Position numbers and translations under genes: made by a program | Origin: Adiantum capillus-veneris | Lineage: Eukaryota; Streptophyta; Polypodiopsida; Polypodiales; Pteridaceae | NCBI GenBank assembly: GCA_014529385.2 | Contig: CM043961.1 | Location: forward strand, 14,088,978 to 14,152,977 | Length of the DNA stretch: 64,000 nucleotides | Direction: 5' to 3' | The notes under the pieces: generated by a model | Told to the model about the DNA's origin: nothing | The model's input: only the letters and a program-made list of their open reading frames with translations | The model's database searches: none | Shown: one piece after another, positions 43,790 through 55,291 of the stretch | Position numbering within the stretch: the stretch's first letter is position 1 | How the letters are laid out: each line of letters begins with the position of its first letter

Positions 43790-43803
43790 GGCTCTGATAC
43801 TAG
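43790..43803 (-). other. primer-binding site of Copia-F (tRNA-iMet type)
   Basis: Minus-strand CTAGTATCAGAGCC, one change from TGGTATCAGAGC, directly after the LTR end. Confidence 0.85.
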
Positions 43804-43804
43804 T

Positions 43805-44118
43805 TGTACGGATTGGGAGGGGAAGGGAGCTCAAGGAGGTTCAAAGGTGAAAGGCTCCATTGCTACACAGTGAGCCGCACACACTTAATAAAAGATGCAC
43901 GACCACTAAAGGGACAAATGAAGATACACACAAAAGTAGGATATCATATTGCATAGCATATAGTATATGTACAATACAAGGCTTTATATAGAGACTTGAT
44001 ATTACACGGATGGCACAAATGCCTAGACATGGCTTATTCTTGGCCATACAACACATATACAAAGGTGTCAACATCATTAGGCTTAGGTGTAGAGAGATGT
44101 CCCATGCCTATCTCAACA
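43805..44118 (-). repeat. 5' LTR of Copia-F, 314 bp
   Basis: Minus strand TGTTGAGATAGGCATGGG to CCCAATCCGTACA, with a TATA box (CTCTATATAAAGCC) about 120 bp downstream. Bounded by the target duplication on the right and the primer site on the left. Confidence 0.9.
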
Positions 44119-44189
44119 ATCCTTTTCTTTTCCTTTTCAGCAGCTTGCATTGCACCTATTAGGTGAATACAGTGTCAAAGTTAGAATAT

Positions 44190-46310
44190 TTTGTGAATTT
44201 TGCTCTGAAATGCCCTCAGCCTGAATAGTTGGCAAATGATGACCATTTTGCTTCAAATCAATTTTGGAGCATGCATAGATGCATAAAAACATGTAGAGAT
44301 CAAAATCATGCAACAAAAGTAAATAATCGCGATTAGTTACAGCTGGGGATTTTTTTCAACTTTTTGCATTTTTGACATCACAAGCTTGAGACATGTGGCA
44401 TTTAGGTACTCCAAGTGAAGTGTGGGCTCATTTGAGTGCCTGTCAGATTTAGGCTTCACACTCTGAAACAGTAGATATAAAGGGATTTTGAGTTTTGGAG
44501 ATCCAAATTTGATCAAACTTGATTAGTGTGCTTGAAACATCATGTACTTTGGTCCCATAAGGTCAAAGTACAATTTGCATCCAATTTGGTAAAAAAGTAA
44601 ACAATCGTGATTATTTACTTTTTCATCAACTTGTACATTTTTTGTTGCAAGTTGGTTCTAGGTATGATGCAGAGTCTGTGTGTGCGATATGGGGTGATTT
44701 GGATCAAAAAAGGTGATAATCAACCCAAAAATTGGATTGAAAAGACTTTACTGCGTATTTTTGACAAAATCAGATTTTTTCTTGATCATTTTGGCTCATA
44801 CTTGACATGTGGCATGTAATAGATGTGTAAAAGTGATAAGTGAAGTAAAAAGATGAATTTCAAGAAAAAATTGCACAAAAGTAAATAATCGCGATTATTT
44901 ATTGCATTCATTTTTGTTGCATGAAAAGACAATTTGATGGCCTAGACATTTACATCTAAACCAAGTCCTAAAATGAATTTGGTAAAGTTTGGTCGTATCG
45001 GCATCACTTCGTGCTCTCGTCAACTCTACAATCACCGATTTTTGTGACTTCTTGGCCTATAGAGTTGGTTAGTCACTTTTGAAGCCATGGACTTGTCCGC
45101 TACATAGTCATGATGTTGCTCGTCTAGTTTGGGCCCATTTGGAGTCAGTTTGACTTCATATGTCAAATTTGACACTTTGTAGCCTTCGAGCTGCTTTCAG
45201 CTGTTTGAGAGCTTGCCTTGTTTGTTTTCATGAAACCATCTAGGTACATTGTGTATAGACCTCGTCTATAAGCTGCCCGTGGAGTCAGAATTCAATTCAG
45301 GCATGTGGCAAAAACCTAGATTATTTACTTAGGACCCCCTCGACCCCTGCAAAATGGTCATCTAATGATCCCCTATTGATATGGAAAAGTTAAATTATCT
45401 AGGGGCATGCTACAATTCAAATCTCGTTCAATTCGGTTGAGCAAGCAGGTCACTGTGGTCAATTTTGTGTCGTAGGAGTTTGTGCGTAGCTCGGATTCTA
45501 GGGTTTTTTCTTGAGCCTAGACTTGCTACCCGGACATATAGAAATGTTCTTTGCTGAGTTTAGAACTTACCCCTCATGTCTCGTGTGAGATGGCGTTGTA
45601 AATGGGCGACTGTGGACTCCGAAAATTGTGCGCGAAGAAGGCAGCAAGCTCTCTCCTCCAAGAGTGACTAGTGGAAATGAGGTGATTTTGGGCTACCTTG
45701 GATATCTATACTCAGAATTCCCAAACTATTTTTCCCAGATTCCCATGTTATTTCTACTAGGTCGTGAGATCTACGTTAGACTCAAAAATTCCTTCAATCG
45801 GATTCCGTTAGCTCATCTTGCAAGAATTTGCAAAAGCACACCCCGCTTCCATCTGTCGTTTTGATTGAAAACTTTTATGCCTGCCGCCTTGTTCTTTTGA
45901 TCCTCAGTGTATCTTCAATTTCTCCATCTAAGCTCATTTTCTATTTATTATTAATTTTTGACCTGTTTATTGAAAACATCAAAGAAAATAATAAAAGCAC
46001 TAAAAAAGAAAAGTGAAAAATCAATAAATAAGAAAATCCATTGAAGAATACTATTTTATTGCTTTTTGGTGGATTTCTCCATTTTAGGCTCTAGTATCAT
46101 GAAAAATGCTGAAAATAAGCAAAAAAAGACCATTTTTTAAAAGAATATACACTATTTACACTCATCGGGGAGATGTTATGAGCTAAAATTCCCCTTCTGA
46201 TGATCTTTAAAGGGCATGATTAGGTGATTTTGCAAAAAGTCACACGTTAACATCCAACTTTTTCCTGCCTCTTCAAACATTGCCCTTAATTTCAAAAGTT
46301 CCCTTCCACC
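44190..46310. other. Gypsy-B spacer between pol and extra ORF, with P3 palindromes
   Basis: No coding sequence recognised. It contains three copies of palindrome family P3 (44315-44340, 44591-44622, 44877-44904) at intervals near 280 bp, plus half-copies (45319-45332). It is otherwise AT-rich and ends in low-complexity A/T sequence near 45950-46140. Confidence 0.65.
44877..44904. repeat. palindrome family P3, CGCG-centred copy
   Basis: The core is TAAATAATCGCGATTATTTA, perfectly self-complementary over 20 bp. Related copies at 44315 and 44591 have one or two mismatches. Confidence 0.85.
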
Positions 46311-46314
46311 CGTC

Positions 46315-47480
46315 CTATAGATGGAGAACTCCGGGACGACTGTGTGCATGGGTTGAACAATCGCGTCTATGCATAGCCGTGGTTGTGTTTACCATCCTTT
46401 GAAGACCAATGCAGTTCAAGGCAGAATGTTGTGAAAGAGTTGGGTCTTGAGTAATTAGCTCAAGGGTTTCTGTGGTCGAGGTTTCCCGTTGATGTTTCCC
46501 AAAGAGAAAATCTTGTAGTTTTTGTGCTCTTTGCCTAATTGTACCATCAGGATGCTTTGGCACACTGATTTCTTGAGCTGTCGGTATCAATGATGATGGT
46601 TGTTGAGCTTTCACTCTCCAGTAGTAGCTTGGTTTTCCGTTGATGGAGTATTGTGGTTGAGTGTATTGAGACTTAACTTTCCACTACTTCATCGGCTTTA
46701 TAGTTTGTGGAGAAGATAAATGCTCCTTTTTCCTCCAAACCCATCTAGTGCTAGTTTCTCTTTGGCTAATGTTTTTCTCTGAGTTGTTAGATTTGGAACT
46801 TTCTTTGGTATGGTAAATGAATTTTTAAGCACCCAAATGTGAGACGGGTTGTCCTTGAGTTGTGCTTTTAGTACCCATATCTGCTTGACTCCTTGCATGC
46901 TACTTGCATCATTTGCTTGTCTAGAGGATGAAGAAGGTTGCTTACTCCCGTGTTTTATTTTTGGGTAACCTCTTTTCCATTCTTCTTTTCTCGATGCAAT
47001 TGGAATGATGAGTTGTCCTCCTTTAGGTGATAGCTTAAGCTGATTGGTGTCCCAATCTGGTACTACCTTGTATGCGTACATCCATGAGATTCCAAGAATC
47101 ATTGTTTCATTCATGTGTTCATCTAGTAAGTGTATAAATTGATAAGGGCATGAGCATCCATGTACTATCACATTCAAGTTGACTACTCCTAACGACAGTG
47201 TTGGGTTTTTGTTGCAGCCTTTGATAGTTGTTATTCCCGATGCTAAAGACTAATTTGTTGATTTCTTGTACATGGAAGAGCTGACTATCTTTATCCGAGC
47301 TCTGGTATCTACCAATGCATTTTTGCTATGATTTTTCAGCTGTACTTTGATGCGAAGGTCCATTCCATCTAGCCATTCATCATCCATTGACACTGCATCC
47401 TTTTGCAGTTTCCATAGTCTTTCATCTAGTTCTAAAGTGTTGATGGGAATAGGAGTTTGTTGATTTTTGAAAGCAGCTTT
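46315..47480 (-). pseudogene. Gypsy-B PR2 (retropepsin-like) and pol tail
   Basis: After the integrase tail the minus strand reads DDEWLDGMDLRIKVQLKNHS, then NALVDTRARIKIVSSSMYKK (about 47310), an aspartic-protease active site in which the Gly of DTG is Arg. VNLNVIVHGCSCPYQF, LLDEHMNETMILGISWMYAY (about 47100) and VPDWDTNQLKL follow. The order and the ILGxxWM block match Gypsy-A PR2 (QFHVVDDQHLHEAVILGVPW). A basic, Ser/Gln-rich tail continues to 46315. Stops occur near 47240 and in the tail. The canonical protease of this element is separate, at 52233-51469. Confidence 0.78.
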
Positions 47481-47499
47481 CTTCTTGAGTACTCAAAGT

Positions 47500-48500
47500 C
47501 GAGATTCCTCTTGGGCTTCATCAATGACCTGCTATCGTTTCATCTTTCTTTGCTTTATTGAATGCATCTTCTCTAGCAAATCACTAGTTAGTGGAAAATT
47601 GTACTTCTTTAAGCGGCATCCACTAATCCAATTAGCCATTGGTTCTCCATCTAGAGTGAAAAACTTAACTGCTCCATTTAAGGATACATCTTCAATGATA
47701 AACGGTTCATTTTCCTTTTTCTTGAACTTCAAAATGTGTTGCTTAAGGGAATAGACTAAAACTAGGCCCCCTTTTTTAGAGATTTTAATGACTATATGTG
47801 AATCAAAAAACTAATTCTCTTTCCATTTTTGTGCATAGGTGTGAGCTACAGCTGTTAGCCTTTGCTTATCAAGCCTTTCTAAATCTTCAAGCCTCTCTGA
47901 CAATTCATGTCCGGTCCACTCAAGATCCTTAGCTACCTTTAGTGTCGGCAATAGAAATTCTATCGGTAGTATGGTATCAAGACCATAAACAAGGTTGAAG
48001 GGTGTAGCAATTATTGTTGTCTTGAATGAAACTCTATAAGCCTGTAGAGAGGCTTGTAGATTCATTTCCCAATCAGTTCTTCCTGAACTAACCACTTTAG
48101 CCAATACTGAGCTAAGAATTTTATTCGCGTGCTCAGCTTGTCTATTTGCTTGTAGATGATAGGGAGAAAATTTTCTATGGATGACCATAAGTTTATTCAA
48201 CAGATGCTCAATTGACTCATTGAGGAAATGAGTTCCCTATCACTAACAATTTCTATTGGAAGTCCATATCTTGTGAATACATTCTCATACAAGAATGCGG
48301 CTGTGGTTCTAGCATCATTCCTCCTGGTTTCCTTAGCTTCATCCCACTTGGTCAAATAGTCCGTAGCTGCAATGATATATTGAGCTTCAGTTTTATAATC
48401 AGGTGGTTGTATTGACCTGACAAAATCTATGCCCCATTTTGCAAAAGCTCTAGCCCCCATCATTGGTCTTAAAGGCATGCTATCTACCCGGGTTGACATT
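47500..48500 (-). pseudogene. Gypsy-B integrase core and C-terminal domain
   Basis: MSTRVDSMPLRPMMGARAFA, then KWGIDFVRSI with the first Asp, ATDYLTKWDEAKET, RYGLPIEIVSDRELISS with the second Asp (Gly and Thr after it altered), YHLQANRQAEHANKILSSVL with the Glu, TPFNLVYGLDTILPIEFLLP, and the tail (GAVKFFTLDGEPMANWISGC, RLKKYNFPLTSDLLEK). A frame change lies near 48200. No chromodomain; the tail leads directly into PR2. Confidence 0.88.
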
Positions 48501-49290
48501 TTTGCTCGTTGACATGCATTACACCTTCAAAAATATTTTTTAGCATCTGCAAAAAGTATTGGCCACCATATGGCTGCCATTAAAATTTCCCTAGCGGTGG
48601 TTTCACTAGAAAAGTGACCTCCGACTAATCCGGCATGTGCTTGTTCTAGAATGGAGACGTATTCATCTTCATTTTCACAAAGACGCAAATGTTGATCCTT
48701 TCATCTCCGATACAATTGGTTTCCAATAAGAGAATAGTCTCTTGCTTCATTTTCAATTGCTCTTTTGACGGCGTTTACTCATATCCTCTGGAAATGTTTT
48801 ACTTGATAAGTAAGTAACTAGATAGTTACTCCACTTAGGAGTGAGAGAAACTTGAAATATATAAATGTCACATGAGGTATGGGTGCTTGTTTCTAGCATT
48901 AAAGACAATGTTTTACAAATGAATGAACATCACTTATCATGGCTGGCCAAAATACTCAAGGTCTCAAGATCCGTTGCATAGTTTGGTCTTCTGCAAAGTG
49001 AAGTCCCACTATGGTAATGTGCGCTTGACTTAGGTATTGGGTTTACTTCTCAAGATTAATACACAAAATCAATATTTTATCTCCATTTCTTTTGTATAGC
49101 CTTCCAGCTAGTAAGTGATACATTAGTCAACTGCCCAGTTAATCTGGGTGTAATAGGAAGTGATATTTGAGAATCCACTTGAGCTATGGTCATCAATGAA
49201 AGCATATCGTCTGACCAACGGGTATCATTTCCATGGAGAACAGATATGCATCTAGTAGATCATCATCTACCCCTTTTGGTGGTTCTCTGG
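48500..49290 (-). pseudogene. Gypsy-B double linker plus H2C2 zinc module
   Basis: Module 1 (about 49290-48895): VDDDLLDAYLFSMEMI, LLAGRLYKRNGDKILILC, LSQAHITIVGLHF, then HSFVKHCL followed by a stop codon and Cys. Module 2 (about 48895-48500): linker with TFPED, then EQAHAGLVGGHFSSETT, AIWWPILFADAKKYF and RCNACQ, a complete H2C2. Arrangement and spacing repeat those of Gypsy-A. Frameshifts interrupt both. Confidence 0.72.
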
Positions 49291-50930
49291 AATAATTCTC
49301 AATAAATGATATGCTCTTTGTTGTGTGGTGCCCTTTTTTACAACTACAGTGAAATCAAATTCCAAAAGAATGATGAACCATCTCACTATTCTTCCTGTGT
49401 TGCATGGATTGTTGACCAAGTAAAATAAATATTTATGGTCCACAAAGAACACAAATTTGCCAGCTAATAGGTAATGTCTATACTTTTTTACGGCATAGAT
49501 CATCCCTAATCCTTCCCTTTTAGTGGTTGTAAAATTCTTTCTTGCCACATTCAACTGTCTACTAGCATATGAAATAGGAAAACCAAAGTTTTGGTCTCCT
49601 TGTTGAGCTACTATATATCCAATGGAAAAATTGGAAGCATCAACATGTATATGGAATATGTTATTCTAATATGGTGCTTTCAATATTGGGGCTGAAGTGA
49701 GAGCTTGCTTAAGCTTCATGAAGGATCATTCACATTCATGAGTCCATACAAAGAGTGTAATTAGGATATACATGGGTTTTGCAATTATAGCATACATGTA
49801 AATGAATTGTCTGTAATATCCACAATGTCCCATGAAAGCTTGAACCCCTTTGACTATTGTCGGTCTCTGTGATTCAACAATAACATAAATTTTGTCCATA
49901 TCTACCGCTATGCCATTTTTAGACACTATATGTTCAAGAATTTTTCCTTGTCTGTTCATAAATGTGCACTTTTCAGGATTTACGCAAACCCTATAAAAGT
50001 CTACATTTTTTGAATACCTTTTTGAGGTGTTCAAAATGATCAACTCGGATTGATGAATGAATACATAAATCATCCATATATACTTCCAAGATTTTTTAAA
50101 GATATTCTTTAACACTATGGCTCATCAATCTTTGAAAGGTGGCGGGAGCATTAGTTAACCCAAAAGGCATAATCCGATAGGCAAAAATACCCAATTCGGT
50201 TACAAAGGCATTTTTATGAATGTTGATCTTTGGGATCAACCAAAAGTTGATTGTACCCTGAAAAGCCGTCTAAAAATATGTAAGCTTCTTTTCTTGCAAC
50301 TCGTTCTAAGACATGCTCAGTGATTGGAAAAGGGTAGTTGTCTCTGATGGTGGTTACATTCACTTTTTTGAGATTGACACACACTCTTAATTTCCCATTT
50401 TTCTTGGGTACCACCACAATTGGAGACACCCCATCTATGTGTTCAATTTCATAAATGAATTTGGATTCCTTGAGCTTTTCTATCTCTTCTTTGATCTTTC
50501 TGGTAAATGTTTCATTATAAGTATATGGCCTTTGTCTACTTGGTTTCGCATCCTCTCTGATGGGTATGGTATGTTGACAGATTTTTGGATCAACACCTTT
50601 GAGATCTTTATAAGACCAAACAAAGATATCTCGGTATTCTTTTAGTAAGCTTAGAAAAATCTCTTCTTCTTCTTCACTTAAGTTGTTTGCAATGTAAGAA
50701 GGTCTAGGCTCTTCTTCTGTTTTGGCTAGATCTATCTTCTTTGCATTTTCAGATCCTTCATAGGACTCATCCTGTTTTCTAAGTTCCCTTACAAGTTGTT
50801 CGACCATGATCTTTCGGTCTTGGAGAGTATATTTTTTGTAATGAGATGGAACACTCATTACATCTTTACTTTCTTCTTCTGTCGTTTCCATTTCAGTGGT
50901 GTACATTTCCTTTTCTTTCAACTCTTAATA
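49280..50930 (-). pseudogene. Gypsy-B reverse transcriptase and RNase H
   Basis: The RT N-terminal part is open over 235 residues (50921-50214): KYTLQDRKIMVEQLVREL, DIFVWSYKDLKGVDP, RPYTYNETFTRKIKEEIEKL, VVVPKKNGKLRVCVNLKKVN and FLDGFSGYNQL. After a frameshift at about 50215 come [19 protein letters not shown] and EVYMDDLCIHS with an intact YMDD box (about 50070). Then VNPEKCTFMNRQGKILEHIV, VQAFMGHCGYYRQFI, and RNase H with HVDASNFSIGYIVAQ and KREGLGMIYAVKKYRHYLLA (49554-49267). Stops and frame changes make it inactive. Confidence 0.9.
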
Positions 50931-51073
50931 TTTCTTCTTTCATTCAACTCGGGTCATGGATGAATCATCATCCTGATGTTTAGTATTAGATTGAGTTTTC
51001 TTTCTTGTTTTTCGTGATTTTTTTTATGTTCCAAGTTTGTTTTTTGAAAGATATCTACCCGTGATTTTCTCTT

Positions 51074-52260
51074 TCACACAACGTGTGCATCTATCTGCAT
51101 CAAAAAATGGGTTCTGCTAGAAACTGATGGCATAGGTCTAGATTTCAAGTTTTTCGTGTATCCTTTTATTCTAAACCATTTTTGTTTCCTAGGTTTTTGG
51201 TTTGGAAAGTCAAAAAACTTTTCCTCTCCTCTTTTTATGAGTAATTTGGCTCTCACATGTTCTTTTTCCGGCACCGAATCATCAGATGTAGCTGAATGTT
51301 CTTCAAACTCATTTGTGACAACATAATAGAGGTCTGAGAAGACTTCTTGAGTTTTCAGTAAGTCCTTGGGTTCCTGAACTTTGTCTTTAATGTAAATGGT
51401 CAAAATCATTTGTATGGGAATTATGTCATAGCCATCCCCATTGCAAAATTGAGTAGGCATAGACGTATTCACACACACACATCCATTGTTGCCAAAATTT
51501 GAGTCCACTCAAATGGCTCAAAAAAATGCTCCAAAAAGGGTTCTAGTATATATGCTTCATCTATGCAATCCCTTTCTAAGATACATTCTTCTCGTTTTAA
51601 GCTCCCGTTTTTTGAGGCTCCAAATATCCAAATAGGGGTGTCTTTGTTTATCCAAGATGGAAGCTTTAATTCAGCCGAAGAGTTTGAGTCAAATTCTTCA
51701 ATAGCTGTTTTCATGACATCTCTATAAGTGTGATCTTTTAGATTAACCCTTGTGATTGATCCCATTTGCTTCAAATACAAGTAATTGTTTCCCCAATCCT
51801 GACGGAGTTGTACTTGTCGTATGAATGGTCTCCCCAATATGATTTCATAGTTAATTTTCTTTCCAAAGTCCACTATTGCAAAAGTATGTTGATAATCAAT
51901 TCCACAGGAACTAAGTATCACTTTTTCAAGAATTCCAAAGGGTCTTTTGATGTATCCATCAGCCAATTACAATTTCATTCAAGTTTGTCTAATGGCCAAT
52001 TTTCCCCATGATTTCCATACTTCTTTTGTGGCTATGGCTATTGTTATGCTTGCCCCACTATCCAATATTGCCATGGTTTCTACATCATTATATCTCACTA
52101 GAAGGGTTGTGTTTCCTTCTTCCCCTTCATAGTATTCTTTGACTTTGTTCATTGGGACGGATCTAATCTCTTTGTTATCCAATTCGTGTTTCAATTTTCC
52201 CAATTTTTTCACAATAAGCCCTGTTATCCCCACTTTCTCTAAAGTTTTCTATAGATCATT
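51074..52260 (-). pseudogene. Gypsy-B canonical protease and protease-RT linker
   Basis: The protease has ETMAILDSGASITIAIATKE (active site LDSGA at about 52065), then, after two stops (TGA and TAA near 51975), LADGYIKRPFGILEKVIL, FAIVDFGKKINYEIILGRPF and LRQDWGNNYLYLKQ. This is the standard gypsy retropepsin with ILGRPF. The linker continues with LPSWINKDTPIWIFGASKNG, EPFEWTQILATMDVC and GDGYDIIPIQMILTI. The two nonsense codons are the only breaks seen in the protease. Confidence 0.88.
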
Positions 52261-53180
52261 CCATAGATATGGTTTGATTTTTAACAGTTCTCCCAAGGTA
52301 AGAGTGCATTGGATGGGTGTAGACATGATTGAATGGATGTTGTCTACCTCTAGGGTCTGCTCCTCTCTCTTTATCTGAGTGGTTTTACACACTATGGATT
52401 CATCTTCATTGTCTCCTAAGTAAGAGGGTAGTGTTCTTAGAGTCATTGGTTTAGACATTCCTGATGCTTCAGATCCGCAATCCCCATACAAGGATTCGAT
52501 ATCATTGTCCATATCAAGAGGTAAATGGTCTAACCAAACTTCGTATATAGGAGCCGACTTCAAGGCCATCATTAATCTCTCTTACTTTTTTCCATAAATG
52601 TTCTGGTCAGTCTTCCTCCACAAAAGGAATTCCATCAAAAGCGTCTTCACTATCAGGCACTATGAGTTCTGGCTCTTTGGCTTCAAGGTGGGGTTCTACC
52701 ACCACTTCGGATTTTTCTTTACCGGGTTCTATCACAAGCTTGGCTTTTTGCTTTTCCACCATCTCTTGAGTAATTCTTACCAAATTTTGATAAGCTTCAA
52801 GCTTAGTTGCTTTCATATCTAGAGAAGGATAGTTTTTCCATTTGTTTTCCATGTTTTGGCCCGCTTTAAGTCCTACTTGGTAAGCTTCCAAGGCTGTAGT
52901 AATAGTCTCAAAAATTTTGTCTACCAAAATTGATCCTCAAGATTTCATCGTGGTTTCTTTGATTTCACTTCCAGTTTCTTTCACTTTTTCTTGGAATAGT
53001 TTCTTGGCTTTTTCCTCGATTTCAGTCCTTTGTTTCCATTTTCTCATCTCATACCTTTGGCTTCTTCTTCTCTTGGTCTTTTGAGAGGAATTTTTAGTAT
53101 TCTCTTATTCATCAGAGGAGTTATGTTTCTTTTTCTTAGCCTGGGCTCTAGTGATCACCTTGATTGGAACAATAGATTCT
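52250..53180 (-). pseudogene. Gypsy-B region before the protease (gag-protease linker)
   Basis: Basic and acidic stretches: RAQAKKKKHNSSDE near 53130, a Lys/Glu-rich helix (KAKKLFQEKVKETGSEIKET), VDKIFETITTALEAYQVGLK (52927), EVVVEPHLEAKEPELIVPD and, at 52572-52249, PSYLGDNEDESIVCKTTQ. The VDKIF..F/I..AL.AY block also occurs in Gypsy-A (VEKVFKPFDAILKAY). No capsid domain or zinc knuckle is present; gag lies beyond the break near 53190. Confidence 0.65.
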
Positions 53181-53189
53181 CTCTCCAAT

Positions 53190-54083
53190 GAGCTATTGTT
53201 TGGTGGATACAGGTGGATGCACACCAAACCCTATAAACACTCACTCAATTTTTTGAAAGAAGCCATATAATTCAGCTTATGATGATTTGTAATTGTAATT
53301 TAATTTGACTTACCCTCTCTGCCTCTTTGAGTTTACACCCTTGTAAGTGGCCGAATGGCCGTGTGCTAGCTCCCTTAACCTTTAAGTCAAAACCCTTAAT
53401 TTTGGACTAAAGAGATGTCATTAGCAAGGAGGATTTTAAAACATTCATTGTGAGAGATTCTTGATGCTACAAATTGTAATCCTCTTTTCTCCTGAATTGG
53501 TAATTAGAATTCATTTCCAAATAGCACAATGTGTTCCTTGTCTCTTGCTCTACAATCTAAGTATAACCATTTTCAATTCTGCTGTGGTTCGCGATGCTTT
53601 TGCTTGTGAGCTAAATGCATTAATTTTAAGGTTAAAATGGTTGTTTTTTAATGTTTTGACCATGGATAAGTGTTTCTATGCTTAAGGTGGACCTTCCTGA
53701 GTAGTTTTGTTTGAGTTTTTAGCACATTTTTTGTGATGGATTGCAATTTATGTACCTTCACAGATGGTGACAAAACTTGGTAGAATTGTGCCCCTAGGTG
53801 TTGTAATACCTCTCCTTAAGTTTCATTGCATTCTGAATTCGTTTGGATGACGAAAAGGTGTGATGACCTAGAGTGGTGAGATTGAGCGCATACTAATTTT
53901 TTGACTAGGAAGTGGCTGATTTGCTTTTGTCGTAGGATGAGTAGCCCTCTGAGTTCACTTGGGTGAGATCGACACTCTCATTAAGTCTCTGTGCCCCATC
54001 CCGAGTCGTTTCCTTGCATATTGAAATTATGTTAGTACAAAAGATCTATGCTGCAGATGTCCGCTCGGGGCGACCCGCTAACA
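53190..54083 (+). repeat. Gypsy-J 5' LTR (outer edge unresolved)
   Basis: The right end ...CGACCCGCTAACA followed by a primer-like site resembles the Gypsy-C LTR end (CCGCCTTAACA). The left edge cannot be fixed; Gypsy-B coding similarity stops near 53190. No gene is seen in it. Confidence 0.5.
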
Positions 54084-54105
54084 TTGACGCCATTTCCCGG
54101 GAAAC
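54084..54105 (+). other. probable primer-binding site of Gypsy-J
   Basis: TTGACGCCATTTCCCGGGAA matches the Gypsy-C site TTTGGTGCCGCTGCCGGGGA at the conserved G.CGCC...CCGGGA positions. The match is imperfect, so the call rests partly on its place after a TAACA end. Confidence 0.5.
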
Positions 54106-55291
54106 CGATCCTTAGGTGGTGAGTGACAAAGTGTACGAAAAAGTTCATTCCAAAGCTTTTGAAACCCATTCCACGTACACCTAGATAGTGAAGCAGCTAG
54201 ATGTAGGTTTAGTGCTTAGTAGAGATTGGAGTCTGGGACTAGCCAGTGCTACTCCTTAAGAGCAAAGAAAGCTGTGAGTGACGTACAAGATAGTATTTTG
54301 TTCTTTGAATTTCCCATGCTTGGAAAGGACTATTCCACCACACACTTCGTTGTCATTTTTGTACTATGAAGTTCATTTATGTTTGCAAATTTATCTTAGT
54401 TTATAGAGTAGGTTAGATAACAAATTACACTATCATTTGAGGCCAAAAGGATGGAGGAAAAATCTTTCAAAAACCTTATTTTGGTGTTGAAGACCATAAC
54501 TCTGAAAGTTGAAGAATTGATGGTCAGAGCTTCAAACCTAAACCAAACCTAGCAAAACCTTCAAAAAAGGGATAAAAACACTTGCTAAAAACAGACTGTG
54601 CAGATAATTTCCAATTAGCCTGTCCAACATGGATCAAGGTCCATGTACCTTTTTGGCAAAAAGTGCTAAAACTATTTCCCTTGCTTCGAACAGGCTCTTA
54701 GGCATCAGAACCTTGAGTTTGGTTAGAAATAGAGTGCTAAAAGATCACTAAAATCAAGAAATTGGGTTGAGCAAAGCAAAACCTTGGTTATTAAGGAAAA
54801 TAAGAAAAAACTGAACTTTTACTTATCCAGAGAATTAAGTCTCCTAGAAGACTATTGGGCAGTCTCCCAAGGGGTCCAATAAGCATTCAAGAGCCCCATG
54901 GCTTGCCTGATTCCTATTGGCCAGGAGGTAAAGGGGTCCAATGAGAGTTTAGTTTAATTATTTAATTACCTAAAGATCTCACAAAAGGGGAAAGGGGGAC
55001 ACATGTCGGAAGGCTATCACTTATGCTGCTTAATTGTAATTGGCTTGACTTGGGGAGGGCCAATGAGGCTGCAGCAAGAGAAATTAGCAAGAGGGCTCGC
55101 CAAAGAGAGAGAGGGGGCTGATTTTTGCAAGGAATGATCACACACACACACTCACACAAGCTCATGTGTGAAGAAAGAGAAGACTATCTCTTCCCAAGAT
55201 TTAATGGAGAACTCATCACCTACTCCAAGCTTGTTAGATAGAAGCCTACATCAACACTCTCTTGGCATGTGGATGCAAATCCAACCAAGAT
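54106..55291 (+). other. Gypsy-J leader and left flank of Gypsy-D
   Basis: Non-coding. It includes a degenerate P1 palindrome at 54627-54646, whose flanks are in reverse orientation relative to Gypsy-A, as expected for a plus-strand element. It also holds AAGGGGTCCAAT(A/G)AG twice (54868 and 54933). The start of the Gypsy-D LTR is somewhere in its right part, possibly TGTTAGATAG near 55227. Confidence 0.45.

Larger units (their letters stand above)
42028..44118 (-). mobile_element. Copia-F: internally deleted Ty1/copia element
   Basis: Minus-strand order: 5' LTR (44118-43805), primer site (43803-43790), leader, gag (42715-about 42100), then a remnant of the 3' LTR ending at 42028. The 5-bp target duplication ATCCT is exact (42023-42027 and 44119-44123). 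The end of gag, all of pol and most of the 3' LTR are missing. It lies within the Gypsy-B extra ORF, whose reading resumes on both sides. Confidence 0.92.
34983..53180 (-). mobile_element. Gypsy-B: Tat/Athila-like Ty3/gypsy element, 5' part missing
   Basis: Minus-strand order: pre-protease region (53180-52250), canonical protease and linker (52260-50940), RT and RNase H (50930-49280), two zinc modules (49290-48500), integrase (48500-47500), PR2 and tail (47480-46315), spacer with palindromes (46310-44190), extra ORF (about 44190-35426, interrupted twice), purine tract and LTR (35402-34983). Gag and the 5' LTR are absent; sequence changes to the plus-strand Gypsy-J near 53190. Confidence 0.65.
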
